In this document: one piece after another, positions 26,526-39,260 of the stretch
How positions within the stretch are numbered: the first letter of the stretch is position 1
Layout: every line of letters begins with the position of its first letter
NCBI RefSeq assembly: GCF_040115645.1
Contig: NC_089545.1
Coordinates: 5,828,001-5,892,000 of the forward strand
Origin: Euwallacea fornicatus
Taxonomy: Eukaryota; Arthropoda; Insecta; Coleoptera; Curculionidae
Length of the DNA stretch: 64,000 bases
Direction of reading: 5' to 3'
Notes under the pieces: generated by a model
Seen by the model: the letters and a program-made list of their open reading frames with translations, nothing else
Database searches by the model: none
What the model was told of the DNA's origin: nothing
Translations under genes and position numbers: made by a program

Positions 26526-29500
26526 AGGAAATCAATGAAGATTTAGATGAACTCTGGTATCTTGTTAATTTCGACTTTGAAAAAACCCCTCGTATACATG
26601 CGCACAGAGGGCGAAGCTTCCGCAGCAGACAGAGATCTGTAATGTAGAGTTTACGACTATCGTTGGTAGATGGCACGGAGTGGAAGGGATTTGTAGATCT
26701 CTAAACCGTGCGTTAAGAGTAACAACAGTTAATTTGTGTGAAAAAAAATGTAATATGTCGATTGTACGATACGGTAATTTTTGGACGATCTGATTCTTTA
26801 CATGTTTGAATTGATATTCGTCTCGCTTCTGGTCGGTACAGAGAAGTCGCGGTTGCTTCTGTCTTCAGTTTTAGCTGAAACTATATCAAATTTTAATACT
26901 ACTATTAAAAATTAAATTAATTACTTCGTTTTTTTTCAGTATTATGTTCCACCTCACTAAACTATTCCTTATAAGAAATTGTGAAGGTTCTTCTCCATCT
27001 ACATGACAATCATTTAAACCATAGTTCTTGTTGCAAGCGCCCCCTTAACACCAAACGCTTAAACAACGGAATTCCATACAGAACACATGTTCCCTTCGAT
27101 CAAAGTAATTTAGAACTATTTCCGGTAGATGGCAAAACAAATTTGAACGAGCATCAGGTCAATAAACATTGTAATGTAAAACAATTTTATTTTGGTCCCC
27201 ACCTTTTTTTACATCCTAAAACAAAACACGAAGAGAGAAAAAGTCCTGTAATTTGAATTATTTAAAAGGCAACCCTAGAGGCGCTAAAAAAACTATTTTT
27301 TTTACAATTGGAAATTGTAATTGGCGAAGCATAAGAAAGTGAGAGGTATCATAGGAAAGAATGACTTTGAAATAATACCATGCCAAAAAGTGATAAAATT
27401 GAACACTGTAAACCGTTAGAAGAACTTTCTAAATTGTTCACACCCATGGAGGACTCCTTCTATTAAGTAAAAAAAGTAACGTTTGTCTGTAAAATTCTGT
27501 CGGTAATATCTTCAAAGCAACCCTCGACCAACACTCCCCAAATGAATAGAAACAATCGCCCTAACCGTCACGTTTTACACTGTCTTTTTAGCGTCAACCA
27601 CTTGACAAGTCGAAGTGCTAATTTAAGACAATGATGGCCGCTCACGGACCTTCAAATCCGGTCAGCGAGGTGGCCATTATAAGGCACTAATTGATTTTTA
27701 CGCCACGGCTCCTTCGACATATCGATGCATGTCTTCTTTGAGATGTCGATAGTTATAGATTTTGTATCCGAAAATATTGGAATTATCGTTTACTTCAGCA
27801 TCGGCCTTTGGCACTTCATATATCTACTTTACGAGACCACTCGAAATTTTTAAAAGCCTGTTAATGTAGTGGGCAAACACCACGCCTAAGCCTACACAAG
27901 CTTTCCAGCACGTTTTTCTACCTGATGGGATGTCGTTGAGGTCCTGTGGAATTTTCAAAGTTTTCCATTTACATGCCAAATAAGCGGGTGTAACCAATCC
28001 TTTTTGGCCTAATTTTCTGCCCTATTACCGGCACGGCTACCGAATTATTCAGATTCTTGCACATTCGTTAAAGGTCGTTGGTGTACAAGCGGTTTAAACA
28101 CGAGCTGCATAAGCTCAGAAAAAGGCCTAAAAAGCTTTTGGTCTCTCATCCGTGTCTTAAACCGCATATTTTAATTCCCCGCGGCCGCAAGTCCCACAAA
28201 AAATGGATGAGAAATAAATTTGGACAGGTACGCGCCAAATGACCTGTGTTGACTGCGTTTATGCCTCCATCCTTCTTCTCTGTATAACACTTTGACTGTT
28301 GAAAGCTCTGCAAACGACCTTAAATTTGTGCGGTAAACCAAGTCAAAAGCTTCACGACTAATGGCGGGTTGCTGATGGAGTTAAGCTTATTTGGCTATTT
28401 ATATGGTCAAAAAGGCAGAAACGATGCGCCGATCATCTTGTCGAGGACATTTGCATTTCGGCGATTAAATCGAGCCAAATCGGGTGCGATTATCGTTCAT
28501 TTTCTGCACCATTAAAAAATACTTTGAAGGTGGAATGCGCACTGGACAGTGAGAGTGGGTGAATCACCCTTGATTCTGAACTGTTGATTGAAGACTTAAT
28601 GACAGAGAAGAGCCTCACTTCGGGCGAGGAATTCTCCTGAAATTTCGTTACGAAGGAAAAAAAGGCACTCTTAAAAGAATGAGTGAAACATGGACACTGA
28701 AAAACCTTTGAAATGATGAGTGGTTGACATGAATTTGCTTTGGATCGAGGAGCACCTATGCCCCCTAAATCTGCCACTCATTGTACGGAGACATAGTGAA
28801 ACACGTCTTTTATTTCAATAAAGACAGAGACGTACAGAACGAAAATTTTAAATACTTATAAAATGTAGCAAAAAAAACAAGGTTGAACCGAAAACTGCCA
28901 AATTCCCAAGAGAAAAGTTATGGTCGTTTAACTCGCTTATCACTGATACTTGTAGGGAATATTCGCGAAAGCTCTAAGTAACGAAAAGTTTGTAATTTCA
29001 ACGTTTGTAAGAAATCAGTGCAGCACCAAAAGGGGTAAAAAATTCTGAACGAAAACCTCGTTTGTTATTACTCAAAATTGTTAAACTGTTGTAAATGCAC
29101 AAACGCTCCGCAAAACAAACTAGGTACGCCACCGAAGTTCTTCCGAAAAATCGAAGAAAAGACCAGACCAAACATCAACAGAAAGAGCCAAATCTGTGTC
29201 TCACAAAACTAAGGATTGAGCCTCAATTCGAACGAAATTCCCATGAAACTTTTGGTCACTATGGAGTCCCAAGTATGCCCGTAACCGTACAAGTACGAAT
29301 ACCAAATACCCATACGCTTTATTGAACAAACAGTTTAACGTTGAATCTCATTATCTACACTCCAATGCGTGTTCGTCGCCTACAAAATGTGAAAACAAAC
29401 ACTTTTTCACTCTAGAGTGGATATTAATTTCAAAATTCAACCAAGAAACCGTTTTTTCGCGTTCTCAAGCTTTTTAACACCTTCAAGTACCCGTCGAAGA

Positions 29501-30360
29501 CACGGAGTGCTATTTGACCAATACGTGTTAATCAAATGAGGAAACAAAAAGATGGGTAGTACCGGGAAACCGGCCATCTTAGCACTTTTGTTTGAGTTTT
29601 TCGTTAGCACCCGCACGGTAGGTGGAGTGAGTGGTTTTTCAGTGCCGCTCACTCGACTATATTGCAATCAAAATCGACCGAGATTCCTCGCTCTGCTGCT
29701 CACAAATGGTTTTTTTCGATACTTTCATAAATTAACTTTGTCGACCAGATCTGACTCCTACAGACGAACATATGTTCGCTGAAATAACTGCATAATAGGC
29801 TTGTATTTATGCCCTCCAGATAAAATTGCTGACAACTGTTTCTGTCTTGCTCTTGCAAACAAAAATACGGGGAGCACGTTAAAAGTAATGTGACAGGAAA
29901 ATCAAAATATTTTTTGAAAGGAAATAAATTCCAAATAGTTGAACGGTAAGTTAACATTAGTTAAATGCACGGCGGGGTTATCTTTAGCTTATGTACGTTT
30001 CAAACTATTTTTGGTTATTCGCTTTAGAGCGGATTCGCGAATTTGGGAACGCAACATTCATCTTCGCTGCATTTATGATGAGAATTAACGCCACACAAAA
30101 ATCTTTATAACGAAAAAAAATGTTTTACTAACGGCGAAAACTGCAGTTTTTATAATTACAATTTCAACAAATCCGAAGATTTTAGGCAGGAAAAATTTAT
30201 TTGAAGGAGAATTTCAAATTTGCAGCTTCGGTTAATGTAGCAACTCTACACTAGCAGCCATCACTAATCATTTTCAAATCGTCCTTTTTCGCAAGTAAAG
30301 ATCGTTTTTCGCTGGAAAACATTCCGAAATAATTAGACATAAGTTCTATCTGCATTTCTA
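26526..30360. other. intergenic stretch, no gene recognised
   Basis: Downstream of the IR gene I see only short frames without domains (for example 26,981-27,256 plus and 29,437-29,667 minus). No RNA gene or complete mobile element was noted. Confidence 0.55.
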
Positions 30361-30981
30361 CAAGGTGAGTCGGGAGGATCGTGCCAAACTTCAGGAGCGT
30401 GTTGTACATGAACAATAAATGTAAAAAAACTCAAATGTTGTTATCCGATTTTCGTTTGTTTACAAGTTATAGCGTAAATAAAATTTCTTAACTAGGATTC
30501 TATTTACCATAAACGTACCTTTCCTGGACGTTGGATTGGTCGTGGTGGCCCTATTAGTTGGACTCCAAGGTCGCCAGGCCTAACACCACTAGACTATTGT
30601 TTGTGGGGTTGGTTTAAAACTGAAGTGTACAGAGTAAAAGTGGACGTTCAAGATGCACTAATTCAACGCGTTAGAAATGCTGCAGCTGCTATTAAAGAAA
30701 GACATGAAACAATCAGGAACGCGACGAAGGCTCTTCATAGACGAAGCTGAAAATGTTTAGAAGTTAATGGCAATATTTTTCAACATTTACTATGATATTC
30801 AAACGTTAATTTATGGAATTTCTTATGAAATTAATTTTTTTTTAATTTTATGTTTTATTTTTATTTACGCTATAACTTGTAAACAAACGGAAATCGGATA
30901 ACAACATTTGAGTTTTTTTACATTTATTTTTCATGTACAACACGCTCCTGAAGTTTGGCACGATCCTCCCGACTCACCCTG
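30361..30981 (+). mobile_element. 621-bp non-autonomous DNA transposon with 123-bp inverted repeats
   Basis: Inverted arms 30,361-30,483 and 30,859-30,981 are about 120/123 identical, begin CARGGTGAGTCGGGAGG and are flanked by TA. The interior carries only the C-terminal end of a transposase, so this is an internally deleted copy of a longer mariner/IS630-superfamily element. Arm similarity suggests fairly recent insertion or arm conservation. It lies 1.1 kb upstream of the meteorin-like first exon. Confidence 0.92.
30514..30750 (+). pseudogene. DDE transposase C-terminal remnant inside the 30.4-kb element
   Basis: An open 79-codon frame with no start of its own. It begins RTFPGRWIGRGGP, followed by WTPRSPGLTPLDYCLWG and a helical tail. 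The RSPxLTPLDxxLWG block is the C-terminal catalytic block of insect DUF4817/mariner-type transposases. The rest of the enzyme is deleted. Confidence 0.82.
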
Positions 30982-32076
30982 TATATGTTCTTCCACTAAA
31001 ATTTTAACTCTTCCCGGCGCGACGCGACAATCTACCTCTGAGAAGGCAAAACTTACATATTGAACATGAATCAGAAATGAGGAAGCGGCCACATAATTCT
31101 TCTCAAAATTGTCATGTTTACATGTAGAATTGAATTATTTTTTGCTCCGATTCGTTTATTCTATCACAAATTTGCCGTTCTAACATGTTTCGATTTAATT
31201 AAATGCAAAATTCGATAGCAGATGCTCCTATTTGAGAGTTGAAAATTGCAGAAATAAACTTTTGAAATCGGATAGTCACATTTAAAACATCATAGAATAC
31301 TGATAAATACAGGAGGAGGGCGGCCGAGACTCGGAGAGATAGGCAACCAAACTTGCAGAGTTGTTTTGTTCTTACTGATTTTCAGTGTTTTCGCGATATA
31401 AATTCGTATTTGACACAGAGGCGCATCTTGGATCTCTAACGCTAATAAAATACTCAAAAGTAAGAAAAAAAAGCAGTTTTTCTCATTTGCCTGCTCGATT
31501 TTTTGCCCTTTCAAGTACAAATAGTTTGAACCCGACGCCTCGCTCTTTCAATTTTACCTACAAAACTGTGGCCCTTTTCGAGGTCCAAACTTTAGAAATT
31601 GTGACAGGTAGGCAATCAAAATTACAAGAAAGTCGTAACATAAAAACTCCTCCTCCAATACCTATAATTTTACTCAATATTTTAGGCACATTTCCTCTAA
31701 CCAAAAGGTAGCTCAAAGCCCACTCATCTTAAGTCTGAACTCTCGCTCGCCCCTCGTATTTTGGGGTCCTCATTTCCATTCCCCCTTCGAGACCTTTCAC
31801 AACAAATCTCCACGTATAACAAAAGAGCGTTACATATAGCTACCAACAGTGGGGATTTAAAACCGCGATCGGCGCTTTTCGGCCTCCTTCGGCGCTCCGA
31901 GGGCTCTTTGGCGCACCACTTGTTGGGTCCGTTCCGTGGTCCGTGTTGGTACAACTTGTTCGAGCGTCGTACTGATAAGGTAGGTCCGGATAATCGCGCG
32001 CATTACGTACAGAGTTACGCACAGCAGTACTTTTCGGGAAATAATGTAGCAGTGACATTTTTGAAGGTGTAGTTCC
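30982..32076. other. upstream region of the meteorin-like gene
   Basis: About 1.1 kb between the inverted-repeat element and the meteorin-like start codon. The last 250 bp (about 31,850-32,070) is clearly more GC-rich than its surroundings and probably contains the promoter and 5' UTR. No TATA box is obvious. Several open frames here on both strands reflect base composition only. Confidence 0.45.
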
Positions 32077-35000
32077 ATGAAAATGTCGGTGACATTGACG
32101 GGGAAATGGGGACCTGCGGTGGTGCTTTGGGGAGTAGTTTTGAGCATGGCGGGCGCCTCAATCATGGGGGATGAGTGCGATTGGACTGGAAGGTGAGTTT
32201 ATTATGCTGGAATTGCGCCAATCAATTAAATCCAATAGAACCAGATTTAAAGTTCAATTAAGGCATGTGCCCGGGGTAATTGAGCAGCTGCTTCTAAGTG
32301 GTACCGAGTAATTTGCCTACAATAAATGAGGCAGAACCATTGTGCTGCATATAATGTACATAGAGAACGTAAACCGTATGTTGTTTTATTGCGGCTCTGG
32401 CTTATGTTATTTTGTATTTGTTTAGAGAGTGGTGGTACTTATAACATATAGAGAAAATCTTTTGGGAGATAAATGGCTGGGACATAGAAGCCAGGATAAA
32501 AATCTCCCTTTATTAAGGGCCATTTCTACCTCGATCACGTACTTTTGTGGGCTGCGCTAATGAACTTTTGCCCGCATTTGCCGCCACTATGGCGTCAGAA
32601 CCACACATGGTACCCATCTCCATCGATAAAACAATGCCAAAAACCATAACAAACTCCCAGGCGTATTGTGTGTTGAAATTGCCCACATTTGGCCAATTTT
32701 TTTCCGCAAAGCCTGCGAGCTAATTGGGTTTTCGAGAAATGCCAGATCTGGCGATCGGGATGGCCAAATAACAAATTTGTTTACTGTTGAGGTGAAATTG
32801 TATTCCAGAAACTTTCATGATTTTCATTAGTGAATTTTCCACGCAAAAGTGACCGTATTATATTGACGAAATACCACTTCTCTGCCTAACGTTTAAACAA
32901 AACAAATGTTGGAAATTGCTAACGTTTCATTCACTAAAACCTTGACAGTAAATTAAAACAATGATTCATACGCGTGCAGCAATTGCTGAAAACTAGTCCA
33001 GGATCTGGTTAACGTGTTCACAGAGATTAGAAGCGAATCGTTATCATTCAAAGGTATAAAGGAACCACGTCTTTTATGAACCTTTTGACTCAACAGCTTT
33101 CAGCAAATACTAGATAAGCGGGCTCGTATTTGTCTTTAAATCGTCGCCGCAAGTATTATTGTGCTGATAAGTAGGAAAGTTGTGTATGGAACTTGTTGGT
33201 TTAATGGGCCCGGGTATTTGTATTCGTCGATGATTTAGAGCTGTTTGCTAATGGCGATAAGCTTGCATCGACAAGTTGCCAGATGGTCCGGACTCGGAAA
33301 TCTCATAAAACACGGCCCCCTTTTGAGAACGGGAATTTCAACACTTTTTTTCTGGCTCGGAGTTATGGGAAAAGCTCGTCGGGAGCTTTCACAACTCCAC
33401 ATCCAGGCGATAATGAGTAAGACATTCGGAGTGGCCTGCTATAATCCAGTTTAATTTTAAGTGCGTAAGTGGGTACAAAAACGCCTGGGACACCGGAACT
33501 GTCATTTATCCCATTGCGGGATGTAACAAAGCACATTGTTGCCAAACACGTGCTCTTCAAAAAGAAGCTTTTAATGGAAGGTTTACCCAACTTCTTTATC
33601 TTTTAAGTCCCTTATCGCTTCGCCATCCCTCTTGTCGAAATTCGACCTAAACGGCCCTTGAAATTCTTATCTATGACCCTCGTTAACGACCGACTAATCC
33701 ATGAGAGGTACACGAAATTAAATCACATTTTGTTACAATTTGTGATAGAAAATTCCTTGAAATCAATTCGAAGGCGGCAACTCCTAAAATTATGTAATCC
33801 TCAAAATACGATGACGTACTTGAAAAAATAGCTTTGCAAAATTGTTAAAATTTTGAAAAAATATTACTAGAATTCATTGAAAAAGGGTACGATACGGACT
33901 TTTTTCATAACTTGTAATCAAATAATAAATCAAATTTCAATGCTCTGCATCTCTAAAATTGAAATAGGTAGATGTGGGTATATACGTACCAGTAATAGTC
34001 AACGTCTCAGGTATTCAAATAACGCATAACATAGAGGGAGTTCGGTGGAAAAACCCAAGTTCCTTCTCGACTGTAACTCAGTATATTTAAAGAAATTTTT
34101 AACTTATCATTGTTAATTATGTTCTTTGTATTCTTTCATCATCCAACGGACCACTTTATTATATCCATAAAAATGCTAATTTGTTTTTTTACAGAAAAAA
34201 AGCGAGTGTAACTAAACCGATACTGCAGTCCATCTCTAATTGCGTTGTATATTTGCACTATTGCACAAAGTTGCTTATTGCCTGTTGAGAATTTTGGTTT
34301 TTAAATGTGGCTTTTGAACAACATTGGAAGAAATTGGAGTACTTTTTTCTTATTTTTTTAACGGCCCCTTGCTTCTCACCGTTCCCATAGTGATAAACGC
34401 AATATGAATATCTAATCAAACCGCAATATTGTTTTGCTAAAATCAACCACATTCGTCGATAACTTCTTTGTTGCCATCATTAATTTACCGTAAACATGCA
34501 ACAAACCATCATTAGATTAGACCAAAAACGCCATTACCAGGCAATTATCCCATTGAACGAGACATTATGCGCTAATATAAGGTGATGTACCATTGAACGT
34601 TCCCCGGAACCCGGCGCAAAAACGACTCTTATGGTACTGCGAACCTTATATTGTATAATGCTGTTTTTACAAGGCGACCACTACCAAATACGTATGTTCC
34701 CTATAAGGCGACCCTTTATTACTTACCAGGCGTGGTCGCTCTGGGTTTACGAGGTCGTTCTAGTTGCGTGTGTAATCAAAAGTGTCCCCTTTAAAATCGA
34801 GTCGTGTGCCCGGAAGGGTGATGGAACAATACCAGCTACTAAATAACTTTCCCTTGCGCCACGCTCCATCCTATTATTATTAGGACAGGTATGAAATTGT
34901 ACTTAAAGTAAGTGTGGGAAAAACGGGGGACGCAAGTTTCCACATCACCCTCCTGGGGGCGGGGGTGACAGGGCAACCATCATCAGGGTCTTTAGTTTGT

Positions 35001-38000
35001 GCCAATTAACATTGAAACGCACGGCCTCCCTAAAAGGCAGCAAACAAGACGAAAAGGCCGCTCTTAAGGCCCTCGTCGCCGAATGCATTTAATACACTGC
35101 CCACGTAGCCATTGTTCTGCCGCTAGAACCCTCCGGTACCCATTGGACTAATGGCAAATACGAATATTTTATCGGCCGCTGGGTTCGGGCACTGCGTTCT
35201 CACTTCACAACAAAATAAAATATATAAAAATCACGTGTTACTAAAAAAAATTGTTACTGGGCATGACCGCTCCAAAAACATTTAATCTGCTGTCAATGTC
35301 AAAAGAAAGTTTTTTATTTTTAAAAATAAAAATACACCACGCGATGTTATTTCCTCGAAAGCGATTATCTCTGTCGGTTTTGATGGAGTTGTCACTGTTA
35401 CACACATACACAAGATTGATCCCACGATATGCATATTCTATAGCATTTGTTGACGTGCGCAAGATGGCGGACTAAACCTCAAGACATGCAACAACTGTCG
35501 TCCCATCCACTCGCTGATTGGATGCATGTGTGACGCTGAGAACGCAGTTATTTGGCGTGTGCTCTTGACTCTTGAATACAAGAGCAAAAGAGGGAGACAG
35601 ATGGACACGTGGGCATAGCACTGCAAAGGCGGAATTCTACTGTAGGAGATTTTTCGAAAAAGTCGAGGCGTGGGCAGGGGCAGAGCTTTTAATATTGTGT
35701 ACACTTTATTATAGAGTGGACTGGCTCGAGTGGCCTGTTGGGCACCACTCGAAAACGACGTTTTATTCGTATATGGACGATTATTAATTTGATCTACGAG
35801 GAACTCTGAAGCATCTACCGTTGACCGAGTTAATTGATGGAGTACACACACAGCGTAATTAGCTGCATTTGGGTTACTAGTTTAGGATTTTCCCACATTG
35901 ATGAAGTGGTGCCAATAAGGGCGAGTTCGTTGGCTCCAGGCCCACGCATTGGCCCATGTACAATTGCTCGTTTTGCATGGAAATAAACAGTTGTTTCTCG
36001 TAAAACACCGCTTTTTGTTGTGGGGATCATTAGCAATCGAAAAAGGCAATACGAGAATGCAATCAATTCCCGATACGTAGCCACAAAGGACTTTTTTACG
36101 GCCGGCATTTCGGACCTTTTAAGTCCTAAAAGGAATACTACTGAAAATACGTTGGGGATAATGAACTGGGACTGCCAAACTGAGGATGGGGTTTTTCAGG
36201 TATATGAGTAGATAGGTGCATGTTGCAAGGTGGGTTTGGACTCAAGTTATACAACGTTTAAAAAAAAAAGCGACCAAAAGCGTATATCGCTTCTTCTTTA
36301 GTGAAATGCGTCAATATTTCAGGGTTTCTCTTCACTCACCTGACCAGTAAAAACTGTTATTAACAGCAAATAAATCTCTCCGTTTGCGGTAAACAATATG
36401 GACTTTTTTGGCTCGAGTGGTTCGTTGGTTGGTCTATAAAGCGCAAGAAAGGTTTTCTATCAAGCAATAACCGTTCCAGCGCTTTGGCTCCCATATCGAC
36501 GGGGTACTTTTTTAAACAGTTCGATTATGTCAAAACCAGCTGAATCATCGGGCATAATGGGGCGCCGCCGGGAGGTGCCCGCGCTCGACCAAAACTATCT
36601 CGGAATAATCCAGTTTTTGTCAGCGGTCGGTTTCGGATTATTGTGAGATATCGGTGCTTAAATTCAAAGTAACTCTTCTCAACAGGCCGAGTCCAAGGTG
36701 GTCATAATGTTCAAGCCAAAATTCGATACGTTAAGGGGGCTGATGGAATTTAAGCGAAATCAAGGGTGTCGTATTCCCAAAGAGCAGAGGTATAATTTTT
36801 CAAGTTCCCTGAGGGGCATTGTCTGATGGGGACAGGCCATTTCCATCAATCGCTCGTTTCCTTTAGGTACTTTTAATTTCAAATTTATTCATAAGCCGGA
36901 GACGTGTTTCCTAAAAGTGTTATATGGACGACTGTCCGCATAAACAACATTCGTCATCCCATCGGGGAGTCTCTAGCCAATAGGTCCCACCTTACAGCCG
37001 TTCTCAATAAATATGTTATATACGTCTGAGAATAAATCTGCACTTCTTAATTTTCCTAAAACATGGCTACAATTTTTAATATAAGAACTTGGATTTTCGA
37101 CTAATAAATTGAGGAAATTTATCAAAAATTTAGACAGTGGATGTGCACATGAGTTTAAGCTAATAATTCAATTTCATCACTTCAACCACTCTCGCTGATG
37201 TGTAATAAAAAATCTAATTTGGTAGCGCAGGACACACATAGCACTGCTGTGTTTCGCGTACATCCCTGATTTTTTTTCTCCTCAATAACCGAAATAAATA
37301 AAAGTTTTCGTTCAAAACACATCTTTATTAAAAGGTGTAAATATTTTCCTCATATGAAATCAAAACTTAATTATATTTAAATAGATATATTGTATTATCT
37401 ATATCTATATAAGTAATAATAAAATCCAACAAAAACTCAAACTTATTCAGAAAAAGAAAATACATTTTCCGATAATAAATTGATTCCACAAACGTCTTGA
37501 CACACCAACCAGATTGCCATTATATATATACAGAGTGTTTCCTAACTACGTGTAAAAAATTTAAAGGCGTAATCCTCGACTGATTTTGAGTCAAAAATGT
37601 CTAATAAACATATGTCCGCAAATGCCTGTGTCATTGGCTTTCCTCCTCCTGGAGTTTTCATAAGAGATCCTGTATCACAAAGACGTTGAAAGAGGTTTTT
37701 AAAGGTTTGGTGGTTGGGAGCTTGGTGGTTTAGAAACCTTTCCATGTAAATGCGCTTCGCTGCCAAACACTTACCATCAGCAAGGCCATAAACAAAAACC
37801 ATATTGGCCATTTCTTGATTAGTGTAATTAGGGATTTGAAAAATGTTCAAAACTGAAGTATAATCTGATTTTTGGGACACAGCACTAAATTCTTTCCCTT
37901 TAGAGAGTAAAACACCAAAATAACACTGACTATCTTGTTTATAGTAGTGGAAGTAGCAAAAAAAAACTAACAATAAACAAGTTAGTAAATACCACCAAAC

Positions 38001-39201
38001 CTTTAGAAACCTTTAAAACCTTTTTCATCGTCTTTCAGTCAACACCCTGTATCTTGGAAACAAGGCATTTGCGGACATATGTTTATTAGACATTTTTGAC
38101 TCAAAATCAGTCGAGGATTACGCCTTTAAATTTTTTACATGTAGTTAGGAAACACCCTGTATATGAATAGAGGAAACAAGAATAAACTTGTTTACTGTTT
38201 TTTTTTAATAATTTTTCACTATAAACGTACAAAGAGCAATAATTTATAGTCAGTAGTATTTATTTTGTCACGTAAAACATGGACTGAACGGAGTTGAATC
38301 ATGGTGAGTGACAAATTATTATTAATTTAATTAAATAAGGAAAGTTTTATCCGAAAATTTCAAAAATGATCAAAAAATTGTAAATCTTTTCAAATACTAA
38401 AACATAATTAATAATAAATCACGAAGTGGGCATCCAAAAAAGTTAAAAAATACAGAGTGATTGAGCTAAAATTTCGGGAAAAGCTAATTTGGTTGGATGA
38501 AAGTAAGTTTAACCTTTTTGAATTAAAAAGTTGCAGAAAGGGGTGGAGAACAGCAAAAGGGACAGTGAATCGGGAAAATACAATTTTAAGCGTTAAGTCT
38601 GAGGCGGAGGATTGGTGATCTGGGGTTACTTGTCAGGTTCTAGGATAGGCGGTGTGGTGGTAATTGATGAAATCGTGAACTATGCAGAATATCTGAAGAT
38701 TTTAAAGGAAAATTTAAACCCAAGTGCAGAAAATTTTAAATTGGGAGGGAATTTTTATTTCCAGTGGGATAACGACCTTAAACATAAAGCCAATACGATA
38801 CATCACTAGCTAATCTTTAATTATTTTCACCTATTAGAAACGCCTCCCTAAAGGCCAGGCCTCAACCCTATAAAACATTTATGGTATCATTCGAAAAATA
38901 AATTTCTAAACATAATTCACAATAAAACGGATTTCAAAAAAGTTAACTAAAAAGAATGGTCACAAATATCGGATGATCAGAAACAGGAAAATGGATTGGG
39001 TCATTGCCGAATCGTTTATTAGAAGTCCTTAACCAAAAAGAACACCCAACCCGATATTAATTTTCTTTATATGTATTTTCAAATAATAGCGGTAATGTTA
39101 CCTGTACCGAGAGTTTTGTGATGTAAATTTATTGTTAGAAAATGAAGTTAATTTTTTTTCTAAAGAAATTTTAGTTTTTGTGGGATTTTACAATTATTAG
39201 T

Positions 39202-39260
<59 letters not shown>

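Noticed and set aside
26981..27256. 91-codon plus-strand frame downstream of the IR gene
   Set aside because: Not joinable in phase to the IR gene, which ends at a stop at 26,525; probably 3' UTR or intergenic.
31761..32072. 103-codon plus-strand frame just upstream of the meteorin-like start
   Set aside because: Lies in the GC-rich presumed 5' UTR, ends before the ATG at 32,077 and shows no domain; opposite-strand frames are equally open.
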